Below, piece by piece: positions 25,973 to 34,397 of a DNA stretch of 64,000 bases. Under the pieces are notes generated by a model. The model was given only the letters and a program-made list of their open reading frames with translations. It was not told where the DNA came from and did not search any database. Source of the stretch: DHVE2 group archaeon (GTDB lineage Archaea; Thermoplasmatota; Thermoplasmata; Thermoplasmatales; Aciduliprofundaceae); NCBI GenBank assembly GCA_026993785.1, contig JALWRZ010000002.1, forward strand, positions 1 through 64,000, in the 5' to 3' direction. Positions within the stretch are counted from its first letter, which is position 1, and each line of letters opens with the position of its first letter. Made by a program: the position numbers and the translations under genes.

Positions 25973-26905
25973 ATGTCTCAGGATCAGCAATTCATGCTCT
26001 TCATCGCTTTCATTTCGATGCTTGTGTTAGTCTTTGGCTATCTCTTAGTATGGCTCAAAAAAAGGAGTGGAGAGAAGCTACAGAGCCTGGGAAGAGGAAG
26101 CATAGAAGAGGATGCGTATAATCAAATGCAGATGGTAAAATCCATGAGCAAGATTATGGGCTCCAGGGGCTATGATACCATGGCTGTGGATAACGTACTT
26201 CTCAAAGCCCAAAGAGCCTATGATGATGGGAGATATGCAGAGTGCTTGGAGATAGTGAATAATGCAAAGAGAATGCTCATGCGTATAAAAGAGGAAGAAA
26301 AAATGGAGGACAGGATAAGTCCCCATGTAGAGAAGGAACTGGAAATTATAAAAAGAATAGGCGAAAAAGAGAGTTCTTCTCAAGAGATGCCACCCCAGGT
26401 TAAAGATTTCGTCAAAAAGCTCCCACCCAATTATCTGCAATCCAAATTTGAAATTGGGGTAGTAGAGGAGAAGCTTGCAAGGAGCGAAGAGGGAGAAGTT
26501 AAGGAGGCTGCCAAGCTCTATCTCTTCAAAGCCAAGGAGGCTTTTCAGGCAAAGAATTACACTGAAGCTCTCAAATTCGCGATAAGGAGCAATAGGATCC
26601 TTGAGAGCGGAGATGTAGGTGTTAAAGGACCTAGCATAAGCGAATCTACCTATTCTGCAGATATGAGTCGTCCTGCAGTTACACCTTCTACCATGACTCC
26701 TGTGACTACGCTTATTGAGGAGGAAGAAAAGGAGGAAGAGGAGGAGCTGAGATGTCCCAAATGCGGTGCCATCGTAAGACCTGAGGATAAATACTGCTGG
26801 AACTGTGGCGCCAAGCTCGTTTTCATCTATACCTGTCCCAATTGCGGGGGTGAGGTGAGCAGCGAGGATAATTACTGCAGACACTGTGGTTATAAACTGA
26901 GGTGA
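25973..26905 (+). CDS. Membrane-anchored protein with helical repeats and double zinc ribbon
   Basis: 310 residues. One N-terminal membrane helix (about 8-29), then cytoplasmic helices with two TPR-like units (AYDDGRYAECLEIVNNAKRML near 80 and AKEAFQAKNYTEALKFA near 185), an acidic linker, and a C-terminal double zinc ribbon with CPKC/CWNC and CPNC/CRHC pairs. This layout is common in archaeal scaffolding proteins; partners unknown. CTTTTTATAGG lies about 30 bases before the ATG. The downstream DUF131 gene follows after six bases. Confidence 0.8.
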   Translation: MSQDQQFMLFIAFISMLVLVFGYLLVWLKKRSGEKLQSLGRGSIEEDAYNQMQMVKSMSKIMGSRGYDTMAVDNVLLKAQRAYDDGRYAECLEIVNNAKRMLMRIKEEEKMEDRISPHVEKELEIIKRIGEKESSSQEMPPQVKDFVKKLPPNYLQSKFEIGVVEEKLARSEEGEVKEAAKLYLFKAKEAFQAKNYTEALKFAIRSNRILESGDVGVKGPSISESTYSADMSRPAVTPSTMTPVTTLIEEEEKEEEEELRCPKCGAIVRPEDKYCWNCGAKLVFIYTCPNCGGEVSSEDNYCRHCGYKLR

Positions 26906-26911
26906 TTACCA

Positions 26912-27358
26912 ATGCACATGAGAAAGCTGAATATTGTAGGATATCTCCTATTTATAGCGGGAGTTGCTTTAATAATCATGGGGATTGTGCGTGGGGAGTC
27001 TCATGTCGCTCTATTTCTAATCTTTCCGGTCATCTATGGGGAAGGAGCTCTCTCCTTTCTGGGCATTCTTCTGATTTTCATTGGAATCTTCTTAATTTTT
27101 CTCTCCCCCATTCACTGGATTGGAAGAGAACACGTTCATGAGGACATTTCCAGCTATCCACCAGTTTTTCCTGAAGAATCCTATACCGCGGAGCCGGAGT
27201 TAAGGGTAGAACCCAGAAAAGAAAAAAGATATGCTGGAGTTATCCTTATTGGCCCGATTCCCATAGTGATTGGTTCCGATAAAAACATGGTGATGGTAGC
27301 ACTCACCGTGACTATTATATTTCTTGTGATCTTTTTGCTTCTTGTTCTCTATGGATAA
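26912..27358 (+). CDS. DUF131 / TIGR00304 membrane protein
   Basis: 148 residues with membrane segments near 8-26, 36-62 and at the C-terminus (about 125-147). The family signature GVILIGPIPIVIGSDK is near residue 108. Function is unknown although the family is widespread in euryarchaea. GAGGTGATTACCA precedes the ATG. Cotranscribed with the zinc-ribbon anchor protein; converges on the coiled-coil gene with a 10-base overlap. Confidence 0.85.
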   Translation: MHMRKLNIVGYLLFIAGVALIIMGIVRGESHVALFLIFPVIYGEGALSFLGILLIFIGIFLIFLSPIHWIGREHVHEDISSYPPVFPEESYTAEPELRVEPRKEKRYAGVILIGPIPIVIGSDKNMVMVALTVTIIFLVIFLLLVLYG

Positions 27359-28215
27359 GATATCTTCTTCTTTTCTTTGAGCTTTTTTATGAATTCCTCC
27401 ACATCCTCGTCGCTTATTTCACTCATCTCCTTGGCTTTGCTGCTAAGCTCCTCCATAACGCTCTTTTCCTCTTCTTTTCTTTTCCGGATCTCACCCTTTA
27501 TCTCGATTATTTTCTCTAGCATTTCTACAGCTTTTTTATGGTATGCATCCGCCTTCTCCCTGATTTTGAGGTACTCCTCATGTTTCTCATTTATCTTCTT
27601 CCTTATGAAATCAAGTTTCTCAAACAGTTCTACCATATGCATGTGATGCTTCTGTGATTCTTCGTATAGCTTTATAACCTCATTGCGCTCTCTGCTCATC
27701 TCCTCTTCCAGTTTGATAAGCTCCCCCTGCAGATCATTTACCTCGCCCAGCAGCTTTTTGCGTTCTTCTAGCTCTCTCTTTAATTCTTCCTCCTTAGCAA
27801 TGAGAGCTCTTAGCCTAGCGATGAGCTTATTTTCTTCCTCCACACTGTGAGGTTTTACCACAATCTCATTTTCAAGTTTCTTCCTTCGGGCCTGTAGCTC
27901 GAGATACTGCTCCTCCAAACTTCCTTTACCATGTCCCCTTTTCTCCCTTATAATTTTCCTTAGCTCCCTTATTTTCTCCTTCAGCTCATCTTTCCTTCTC
28001 TTATGCTCTCTCATTAGCGCTACGAGTTTGTCCCTTTCCTCCCTTTCCTGGGCGATCTCTTCTTTGATTTTTCGCATCTCATCTCTAAGAAGATTTCGCT
28101 CCTCCCTTATTTCCCTGGCTAATTCGTTAAACTCATCTCTTCTCATACGGTAAAATTGATATTTTTCTTCAGCGCTTCTAAGCTCGCTTTTCTTCATGGA
28201 AGTGCCTCTTCTCAC
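27349..28215 (-). CDS. Archaeal coiled-coil protein (COG1340 type)
   Basis: About 288 residues, almost entirely alpha-helical heptads rich in Glu, Lys and Arg, with no membrane segment. The GTG at 28215 overlaps the ftsZ stop (GTGA); an ATG at 28197 is the alternative. Members of this family are uncharacterised. Direct translational coupling to ftsZ makes a role in division or FtsZ-ring organisation a reasonable inference. Confidence 0.75.
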   Translation of the reverse strand: MRRGTSMKKSELRSAEEKYQFYRMRRDEFNELAREIREERNLLRDEMRKIKEEIAQEREERDKLVALMREHKRRKDELKEKIRELRKIIREKRGHGKGSLEEQYLELQARRKKLENEIVVKPHSVEEENKLIARLRALIAKEEELKRELEERKKLLGEVNDLQGELIKLEEEMSRERNEVIKLYEESQKHHMHMVELFEKLDFIRKKINEKHEEYLKIREKADAYHKKAVEMLEKIIEIKGEIRKRKEEEKSVMEELSSKAKEMSEISDEDVEEFIKKLKEKKKISYP

Positions 28216-29321
28216 TCTATTACATCAATCTCCGCGTCTAAGGTCTCACCAGCCAGCTGTCTCGCAGCCTTGAGAGAACCTCCTTTCTCTATGAAATAGG
28301 GTGATTTTACACCCGATAGCACCACAAGAACCTGAACCATGTTTTCCATTTCAGGATCCACGCTAGCGCCCCAGATTATTTTGGCCATGGGATTGATTTT
28401 CTTTTGCACTAGGTCCACAGCCATCTGCGCTTCGCTTACACTCATATGCTCGTCACCCACTATGCGCACCAGCGCACCGGTTGCATCACTTATATCTGCA
28501 TCAATTAGAGGTGAATTGATTGCCTCTTCCACCGCTTCTTTCACCCTATCCTGGGTGCTATCGCTTTCACCAATACCAACCATGGCAACTCCACCGGAGC
28601 CAAGAACTGTTCTGAGGTCTGCATAGTCCACATTCACAAGCCCAGGTTTAGTAAGAATCTCAGTGATACCCTTTATGGTAATCATAAGCACGGTATCTGC
28701 CACTTTAAATGCCTCATTTAGAGGTAAACGGGGCACAAGCTCCAGAAGCTTATCGTTAGGTATCACTATGGTAGTGTCAGAATAGCGGCGCAGCCGTTCC
28801 AGTCCCCACATGGCATTCTCCATCCTGAGCTTTCCCTCAGCCCTGAAGGGGAGGGTCACGACGGATAGCACAAGAGCGCCCTGCTCCTTTGCAATCTTCG
28901 CAATATAGGGCGCACTTCCCGTACCCGTGCCGCCTCCGAGGCCTGCCGTGACAAAAACCATATCTGCGTTCTGCAGCAACCTTTCCAGTTCTTCACTGGT
29001 CTCTCGAGCAGCATCCTCACCCACCAGCGGATCTGAGCCGGCACCTAACCCTCTGGTTCTTCTCCTACCCAGGAGGATTTTACGATTCGCTTTTATATGA
29101 AGAAGATGCTGGGCATCTGTGTTGGCCGCAATGAGCTCAGCGCCATACACACCTTCTTCCATCATCCGGTTTATGGTGTTGCTTCCACCACCACCACATC
29201 CTATTATCTTGATATTCACCCGTAGCTTCTCCACAAGTTCCCTGAGCTCCTCATCTTCAGGAGCTGTTATTCTTTCTATCTCCTTATCTTCCTTGCTTCG
29301 CTCCAAAAACTTCATAGGCAT
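28212..29321 (-). CDS. ftsZ2: Cell-division GTPase FtsZ, second paralogue
   Basis: About 369 residues. Tubulin-fold motifs: [22 protein letters not shown], the GTP-binding [12 protein letters not shown] near residue 120, and NPMAKIIWGASVD near the C-terminus. The C-terminal tail is short and ends in DAEIDVIE. The ATG at 29321 lies a few bases after a TATA-predicted start (TTTTATATAATG upstream); an ATG at 29315 is possible. A second FtsZ, in the secE-spt5 context that defines FtsZ1, lies at 60838, so this one is named ftsZ2 by position only. Confidence 0.93.
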   Translation of the reverse strand: MPMKFLERSKEDKEIERITAPEDEELRELVEKLRVNIKIIGCGGGGSNTINRMMEEGVYGAELIAANTDAQHLLHIKANRKILLGRRRTRGLGAGSDPLVGEDAARETSEELERLLQNADMVFVTAGLGGGTGTGSAPYIAKIAKEQGALVLSVVTLPFRAEGKLRMENAMWGLERLRRYSDTTIVIPNDKLLELVPRLPLNEAFKVADTVLMITIKGITEILTKPGLVNVDYADLRTVLGSGGVAMVGIGESDSTQDRVKEAVEEAINSPLIDADISDATGALVRIVGDEHMSVSEAQMAVDLVQKKINPMAKIIWGASVDPEMENMVQVLVVLSGVKSPYFIEKGGSLKAARQLAGETLDAEIDVIE

Positions 29322-29483
29322 CCCTTCCCTGTTTGAATAAGTAAAGATTACATTATATAAAAGAATTTCTTGCACAAAGGAGCCGTTTAGGATTATAAAG
29401 ACATTCCACGAAGATGAAATCAAGCGAGACCGCAAGCTTATTTTTCGCAAGATTTAATAATCCTCTGTGCATTATTTCTTCTG

Positions 29484-29888
29484 TTGGTTCACAGGTACAA
29501 GAGTTACAAGGTTTATCGCGTAATCATTTTGAATCTTTTGGCACAGGAGTTAGATATAAATCTCTATCAGAAGAATCTTGAAGATAAGCTGGATTCCATA
29601 CTGGCCCGTGCGAATTATCGCATCACCAAATCTCAGATAAGACACGAGATACGAAGCAACCATAAAATGACAGAAAAAGTTCTCAGAGAGCTTGAAAGCG
29701 AGGGATTAATTGAGATGATACCTCAGGAAAGAACCACATTAGTGAGGATAACCAAAAAAGGTGTGTTACATCTTCAAAAATGGAATAGATTTTACATAAA
29801 TCTATACCGAGAGCAAATCGTGGATCATTACAGGTATGTTGGTCTTCCCAAATGGTTCAGGGAAGCATATCATGGCGAGGAGCAATGA
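29484..29888 (+). CDS. Winged-helix DNA-binding protein
   Basis: 134 residues. The middle part (about 45-100) has a helix-turn-helix followed by LESEGLIEMIP and RTTLVRITKKGVLHL, the typical wing. The start is a TTG at 29484, supported by GATTTAATAATCC about 27 bases upstream and no better in-frame start. Divergent from ftsZ2, whose control it might share; the target is unknown. Its end overlaps the next gene by 32 bases. Confidence 0.68.
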   Translation: MVHRYKSYKVYRVIILNLLAQELDINLYQKNLEDKLDSILARANYRITKSQIRHEIRSNHKMTEKVLRELESEGLIEMIPQERTTLVRITKKGVLHLQKWNRFYINLYREQIVDHYRYVGLPKWFREAYHGEEQ

Positions 29889-30624
29889 AAGGTATGAAAT
29901 CGTAGGTGCCGTCTTCCATCTCCATTACCACCTGCAGTGGTAGATTTTCCTGTTGCATCAGGAATTCATAAAGTTCATCGCTCATCTCTTGCTGTGTGGT
30001 AAGCACGATGGCTCTGCTTATCTCCACATCGCGCTTCTTACTGCATATTCTTACATCTTCAATGAATTTTTTGATATCCTCTAGGGTCAATTTTTCCATA
30101 TATCTCACAAAGAAGGAGTAGCTCTTTCGTCCCAGAAGATTGCCAAGCGCGCTTGTTTTTATCTCGGCATAGTAATCAAAATTAATATTGGTTCCACAAT
30201 CAACGCCACCTTTTAGAATAATACCCCCCCTCTTTTTTATCTCTTTTTCAAAATTTAGAGTTTTGTTGAAATAGTTTATAAGTCTCTCCACAGGGTCTCG
30301 ACCAGGTGGTATCTCTAAGCTCAATGATTCTAAATATTTGTACGCGGAATATCTGCTAATCACCTCTGCAAGCTTCTCCCTTATCTGAAGCAAATAAATT
30401 AGAACCAGAAGCACAAGAGAGATGAGGATTGCGTAGAGGATTATATCCGTAAGATTGAGATTAATAAGGGAGATGGCCCACAATCCTATGGCAACGCCAC
30501 TCCATATAATTATTAGGATTATCGCATAGATTAGCCATTTGTTGAGAAATGCGCTCTTTTTGGCAAGTTCATCCAAGGAGCTGAGAAGCGTTGTGAGAAG
30601 GTCCTCTCCTCTTCTTTCCACCAT
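29857..30624 (-). CDS. Two-span membrane protein with unknown cytoplasmic domain
   Basis: 255 residues. Two membrane helices near 28-50 and 58-80, then a soluble alpha/beta domain of about 160 residues. The stretch GGVDCGTNINFDYYAEIK followed by predicted helices faintly resembles the D-ExK core of restriction-endonuclease-like folds, but the match is weak. No family recognised. A late segment has ISRAIVLTT and PLQVVMEMEDG strands. Confidence 0.6.
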   Translation of the reverse strand: MVERRGEDLLTTLLSSLDELAKKSAFLNKWLIYAIILIIIWSGVAIGLWAISLINLNLTDIILYAILISLVLLVLIYLLQIREKLAEVISRYSAYKYLESLSLEIPPGRDPVERLINYFNKTLNFEKEIKKRGGIILKGGVDCGTNINFDYYAEIKTSALGNLLGRKSYSFFVRYMEKLTLEDIKKFIEDVRICSKKRDVEISRAIVLTTQQEMSDELYEFLMQQENLPLQVVMEMEDGTYDFIPFIAPRHDMLP

Positions 30625-30681
30625 AGTAAGAAAACCTCCCCAGCGTATATAAAGGTATTGGAAAATCCCGCAAAAAGAAAA

Positions 30682-30713
30682 ATTAGAAAGAAAGATCCCG
30701 AGAAATCGGGATC
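30682..30713 (-). terminator. Hairpin plus U-run terminator overlapping the protease 3' end
   Basis: GATCCCGA and TCGGGATC form an 8-bp stem with a GAAA/TTTC loop (30694-30713). On the minus strand it is followed by T-rich sequence across and beyond the stop codon. The stem encodes the last residues of the protease (IPISRDL). Confidence 0.6.
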
Positions 30714-33538
30714 ATGGGTGGCAGTATCTGCTCCATTGTGTAAGTTGCAGGCATAGATGGCATATGCGGAGCTTCGATTATCGCACCACTATGAACCATG
30801 CTCTTGGAGCTGGGAGTATAATGTACCAAGAAGGATGCGTCGTAGCCGGTGAAGGGCAACCAGAACCCGTACATCTTCTGCCATAGGAATCCCTTGGAAT
30901 AGGCGTTCCAGCTGGTTGCACCCCACTTGTATAGGTTACTGCTATCCCCGCCGTTCATGCTGAGTACCAGGGCATAGCTCACACCACCCTGCAAATGCAC
31001 AGGCTCGCTGAATTTAGCGGTTACCCAGGAAAGCGAGGTTCCAACATCACTGGCAGATATGTAGGTGGTTCCAAGTACATCCCCGGTCGGATATCCGCTG
31101 CTATCAAGCTCGACTATCTGAACAGTGCAATCCTTGGGCGGATTCCCTACTTTCATCATGTAGAGATCCACCGATGTAACATCTCCATCCTCGCTCAGCT
31201 GGAATGTCTGCGCCGTAGTGTAAGCATAATCTACACTGGCCACAAGATCTCCTTCCTGAGAGTTTCCTTCTGTTTTCTCATTGGGAGTCGGCCCAGGTTC
31301 CTCACCACCGGTGCTGAAGCTAAAGGAATAGTTATCTTCCATGTGAGTGCCATTGGTATCTTTGGCTGCGGTGCTTACCTTAACGGTGTATGTTGTATTA
31401 GGCTTTAGAGTCTCATTTGTATCCCTTATAGCGGCTTTGCTTCCTGTGGTATAATGCACAAGGAAGGATGCATCGTACTTTGTGTATGCATGCCAGCCAT
31501 AGAACTCATCACCGCTCTTCTGTTCTATAACTCCCTTGGAATAAACATCCCCATCTACCACTCCCCATCTGTAGCGGTTTTGGGAGTCGCCCGCGTTCAT
31601 GCTGAGCACGAGGGCATAGCTCACGCCGCCCTGCAGATGCACAGGCTCGCTGAATTTAGTGGTTACCCAGGAAAGCGAGGTTCCAACATCACCGGCAGAT
31701 ATGTAGGTGGTTCCAAGTACATCCCCGGTCGGATATCCGCTGCTATCAAGCTCGACTATTTGAACAGTGCAATCCTTGGGCGGATTCCCCACCTTCATCA
31801 TGTAGACATCTACAGATGTAACATCTCCATCCTCGCTCAGCTGGAATGTCTGCGCCGTGGTGTAAAGAGAGTATACGCTTGCAAGAAGCTTTCCTTCCTT
31901 AGAATTACCCTCCGTCTTCTCATTGGGCGTCGGTCCAGGTCCGCCGCCTTGGAGATTCAATACTATATGCGCCGAATCTCCATTAGCCTCTATTGTGAAA
32001 TTAACCGAAGGTGTTATGCTTATGGCTTCCTTGAGAGAATCCATATCCATCTCCTTACTGAAATTGATGTATATTTTGCTGAGAGTCGTAGGTACATGGG
32101 TTGCCCCATCCTTTGGATATGTGCTCACAACTTTCGGCGCTTCAGGAGTAGGTCCTGGCCCATTTCCAGAATACGTATTTGTCACTGTTCCTGGCACGGA
32201 CGCTGGAACATCGGGAGATTCGCCAGACACATCCGTGGGATTGCCTGGATCGTAGCCGTTGGCGTAATACTCTATCTTGAAGGAGGACATGGTGCCTGAG
32301 GAGGAACCGCCGATTTTCACATAGAAAGTATGGTCGCCGTTCTTCCAATCACTTTCAAACTCGCCCATGTCCATGCACATAAACTTAGGCAATGGGTAGC
32401 TACTGCCTTTCCAGAAAGCCTCACGCGAGCCACTGTTTTCTAATCCAACTGTAGCATTATCTTCCCTACTAGGCGGATTGCTGAACTTCCAAACAGCGAG
32501 TAGATGCGGATTGTTTGGCTTGGAAGCCACGGGTCTATATACCTCATTCCAATACAAATGAGTAAACGCATTGTAGGTTATCCAATAGAAGCCATGATCG
32601 CCCCAATTGGTTCCCCAGGAATTAACCACTTTAAATGCCCCTCTGTCCCCATCATCAGATACGCTATCATCATAGCCCACGATAGTTTGGGCATGATTGG
32701 GACTCCCTTGATAGGGCTGATATTCCTGCCAGGAGATTATGTAATTGCCATCGCTGAACGCAGAATCGTAGGCCTTGGCGTTTATGGCAAAGGTTACAAG
32801 AGAGCCGCTATCAATCCAGGACTTTATCACATCTATATTCTTCACAGAAGTCGTCTGGAAATCTTCAATTCTGCCTATGGGTGCACTTCTCCACGCGTCC
32901 TCGTCACCCCAGGATGTGTAATCGTTCTGGTTATACGGCATAGTGGCCCAAGATGCGCCGCCTATGGTCTTCATCACCTTGTAATGCTCGTCAAAGAAAG
33001 AGCCTTGATCTTGGCCCCCATTCACCAAGTTATATGTCCACGCAGGACTCATAATATGCTGCGTGTTTCCCTGAGAGACGTCCCTCCAGTCATGAATTTT
33101 CGCCTGGAGGAAGGTGTTACTGTAGTAGCTGGTTGCCCAACCAACGCAGGAACCCTGCTGTCCCTGATTGCCAACCGGAGGGAAATAGGGGCTCGTAGAT
33201 AGATCCGCCGATGCCCTTGGCTTGTAATTCTTCACAGATTCCACATACTCCACGCTTCCAATCATGTCCACATAGTCCTCCAGCGTGGGCGGTGCAAAAC
33301 CTGTTCCATGGCCATCAATTATCACATTGTAGTTCTTTCCGGGCTCTCTTACACCTATACTCTCCATCATATGCATTATGTCCCTGTAATTCAGGGTTCT
33401 AAGTGTATAGCTTATCCCAGATGCCTGGGAGGTTCCCTGATTAGGCATGTTTGCCGCTGCGCTTTCTGCCACCCCCAAAAAAGTGGTGGCCACCAATAGC
33501 GCCATTACAAGCGCTATCAATATCTTCCTATCCGACAT
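30683..33538 (-). CDS. Secreted papain-like (C1A) cysteine protease with Ig-like and duplicated C-terminal modules
   Basis: About 951 residues with a signal peptide (residues 1-28, ILIALVMALLVATTFLG). Prodomain-like region to about 115; peptidase C1A from about 116 to 330 with GNQGQQGSCVGW (Cys131), GSPNHAQTIVGYDD (His282) and VVNSWGTNWG (Asn306). A beta region follows, then a Big_5-type Ig domain starting near 466, interrupted at about 533-697 by a module that recurs at about 748-915. The ATG at 33538 follows GGGGTGG at good spacing; an ATG one codon earlier is possible. It would digest extracellular protein in a peptide-fermenting cell. The C-terminus lacks an obvious membrane anchor. Confidence 0.9.
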   Translation of the reverse strand: MSDRKILIALVMALLVATTFLGVAESAAANMPNQGTSQASGISYTLRTLNYRDIMHMMESIGVREPGKNYNVIIDGHGTGFAPPTLEDYVDMIGSVEYVESVKNYKPRASADLSTSPYFPPVGNQGQQGSCVGWATSYYSNTFLQAKIHDWRDVSQGNTQHIMSPAWTYNLVNGGQDQGSFFDEHYKVMKTIGGASWATMPYNQNDYTSWGDEDAWRSAPIGRIEDFQTTSVKNIDVIKSWIDSGSLVTFAINAKAYDSAFSDGNYIISWQEYQPYQGSPNHAQTIVGYDDSVSDDGDRGAFKVVNSWGTNWGDHGFYWITYNAFTHLYWNEVYRPVASKPNNPHLLAVWKFSNPPSREDNATVGLENSGSREAFWKGSSYPLPKFMCMDMGEFESDWKNGDHTFYVKIGGSSSGTMSSFKIEYYANGYDPGNPTDVSGESPDVPASVPGTVTNTYSGNGPGPTPEAPKVVSTYPKDGATHVPTTLSKIYINFSKEMDMDSLKEAISITPSVNFTIEANGDSAHIVLNLQGGGPGPTPNEKTEGNSKEGKLLASVYSLYTTAQTFQLSEDGDVTSVDVYMMKVGNPPKDCTVQIVELDSSGYPTGDVLGTTYISAGDVGTSLSWVTTKFSEPVHLQGGVSYALVLSMNAGDSQNRYRWGVVDGDVYSKGVIEQKSGDEFYGWHAYTKYDASFLVHYTTGSKAAIRDTNETLKPNTTYTVKVSTAAKDTNGTHMEDNYSFSFSTGGEEPGPTPNEKTEGNSQEGDLVASVDYAYTTAQTFQLSEDGDVTSVDLYMMKVGNPPKDCTVQIVELDSSGYPTGDVLGTTYISASDVGTSLSWVTAKFSEPVHLQGGVSYALVLSMNGGDSSNLYKWGATSWNAYSKGFLWQKMYGFWLPFTGYDASFLVHYTPSSKSMVHSGAIIEAPHMPSMPATYTMEQILPPMIPISRDLSF
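30958..31219 (-). repeat. Intragenic duplication, copy 2
   Basis: Second copy of the protease module core, near-identical to 31597-31858. The flanks encode diverged versions of the same fold, ending in YDASFLVHYT in both copies. Confidence 0.85.
31597..31858 (-). repeat. Intragenic duplication, copy 1
   Basis: Encodes about residues 561-648 of the protease, TAQTFQLSEDGDV to LVLSMN. It is almost identical in DNA to 30958-31219; most of the few differences are silent. Confidence 0.85.
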
Positions 33539-33591
33539 CATTCCACCCCAGGTAAGCTGATAACTTTCCAATACTTTAAGATTTTTGACAT
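33538..33591 (-). other. Possible 17-codon upstream ORF before the protease
   Basis: ATG at 33591 (AGGA six bases upstream) opens a frame MSKILKYWKVISLPGVE whose TGA overlaps the ATG-ATG start of the protease. This could couple translation, or be chance. It begins with MSKI like the tiny leader ORF at 3199-3222. Confidence 0.25.
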
Positions 33592-33746
33592 TTTTATTCC
33601 TATGTTAATTTGATGCGTTTTTCAGTCAAAAAAAGTAATAAAAAAACTTTTTTGATTAAATAATTTTAAAAAAAGAAAAATGTCTCATCCTTCCTTTTTG
33701 ATATTTTTTCGCTGTTATTTGCGGCATATTTTGAAAATGATTTTGC

Positions 33747-33762
33747 ATAACTATTTAAATAA
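33747..33762 (-). promoter_or_regulatory. TATA box candidate for the protease
   Basis: ATTATTTAAATAGTTA on the minus strand is the strongest TATA-like match in the 400-base AT-rich spacer 33539-33939. It implies a leader of roughly 190 bases. No gene is seen in the spacer. Confidence 0.4.
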
Positions 33763-33800
33763 TTCGTAAAATAAATTAGAATCTATATTTATTGTTTTAT

Positions 33801-33834
33801 TGGAAGATATTCAATTACAGTTGAATATCTTCCA
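33801..33834. promoter_or_regulatory. Perfect 14-bp inverted repeat, operator-like
   Basis: TGGAAGATATTCAA and TTGAATATCTTCCA are perfect inverted repeats with a 6-base spacer, about 40-90 bases upstream of the protease TATA candidate. A half-site GAATATCTTC recurs near 33880. It may bind a dimeric regulator or form a hairpin ending the archease transcript. Confidence 0.5.
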
Positions 33835-33939
33835 TGCTGGCATTATACCACCCTGATAAAAATAATTTAAAAAAATGTCAGAATATCTTCAGAAATATTA
33901 AAACGCGCCTCTACAGATATTATGTCCGCTTTAGAAATA

Positions 33940-34362
33940 TCAAATATCGAAAAGAACTCGCAGGTAACCTTTTTTCTGGTCTATTTTGAGCTCATGATAA
34001 GTTACAGCCTTTATTTCTGTCTTTACACCATGTTTCTCTCTGCTATATGGTTCTCCCCAACAAACTCCCCTAAGGGAATATCCCCCATTTTTTTCCTCCA
34101 TATTAACTTGGAACTTGGACATAACGAAAAGTTCGGTGGAAAATACATAGAGAAGTTCTGAAAGCCAATCAACTAGAAGATCTTCGAGATTATCCGATTC
34201 TATATTAACCCTATATTTACCTACAGGCTCGATTCTATCCGCGTACACCATAATATCAAACATTGCATAGGCGGCCTTTTCAAACATCTCCTCCAGAGTT
34301 TTTCCCCTTACAATTATTCCTACATCTGCGGTATGGTCAAAAATTTCATAGGGCTTCTCCAT
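33940..34362 (-). CDS. Archease
   Basis: 140 residues. Typical start YEIFDHTADVGIIVRG with the metal-binding His-Asp, then the acidic DLLVDWLSELLYVF helix and C-terminal VKAVTYHELKI-like strand. Archease activates the RNA ligase RtcB, which joins tRNA exons after intron removal, so it would act on the tRNA-Gln seen at 13225. rtcB is not in the window. Confidence 0.93.
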   Translation of the reverse strand: MEKPYEIFDHTADVGIIVRGKTLEEMFEKAAYAMFDIMVYADRIEPVGKYRVNIESDNLEDLLVDWLSELLYVFSTELFVMSKFQVNMEEKNGGYSLRGVCWGEPYSREKHGVKTEIKAVTYHELKIDQKKGYLRVLFDI

Positions 34363-34397
34363 GGGCAGGATATTCGCATTTCAATTTAAAACTTTTC

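Noticed and set aside
31454-32299. 281-codon plus-strand frame opposite the protease
   Set aside because: It repeats because the protease modules repeat; the minus-strand protein has catalytic motifs and a signal peptide.
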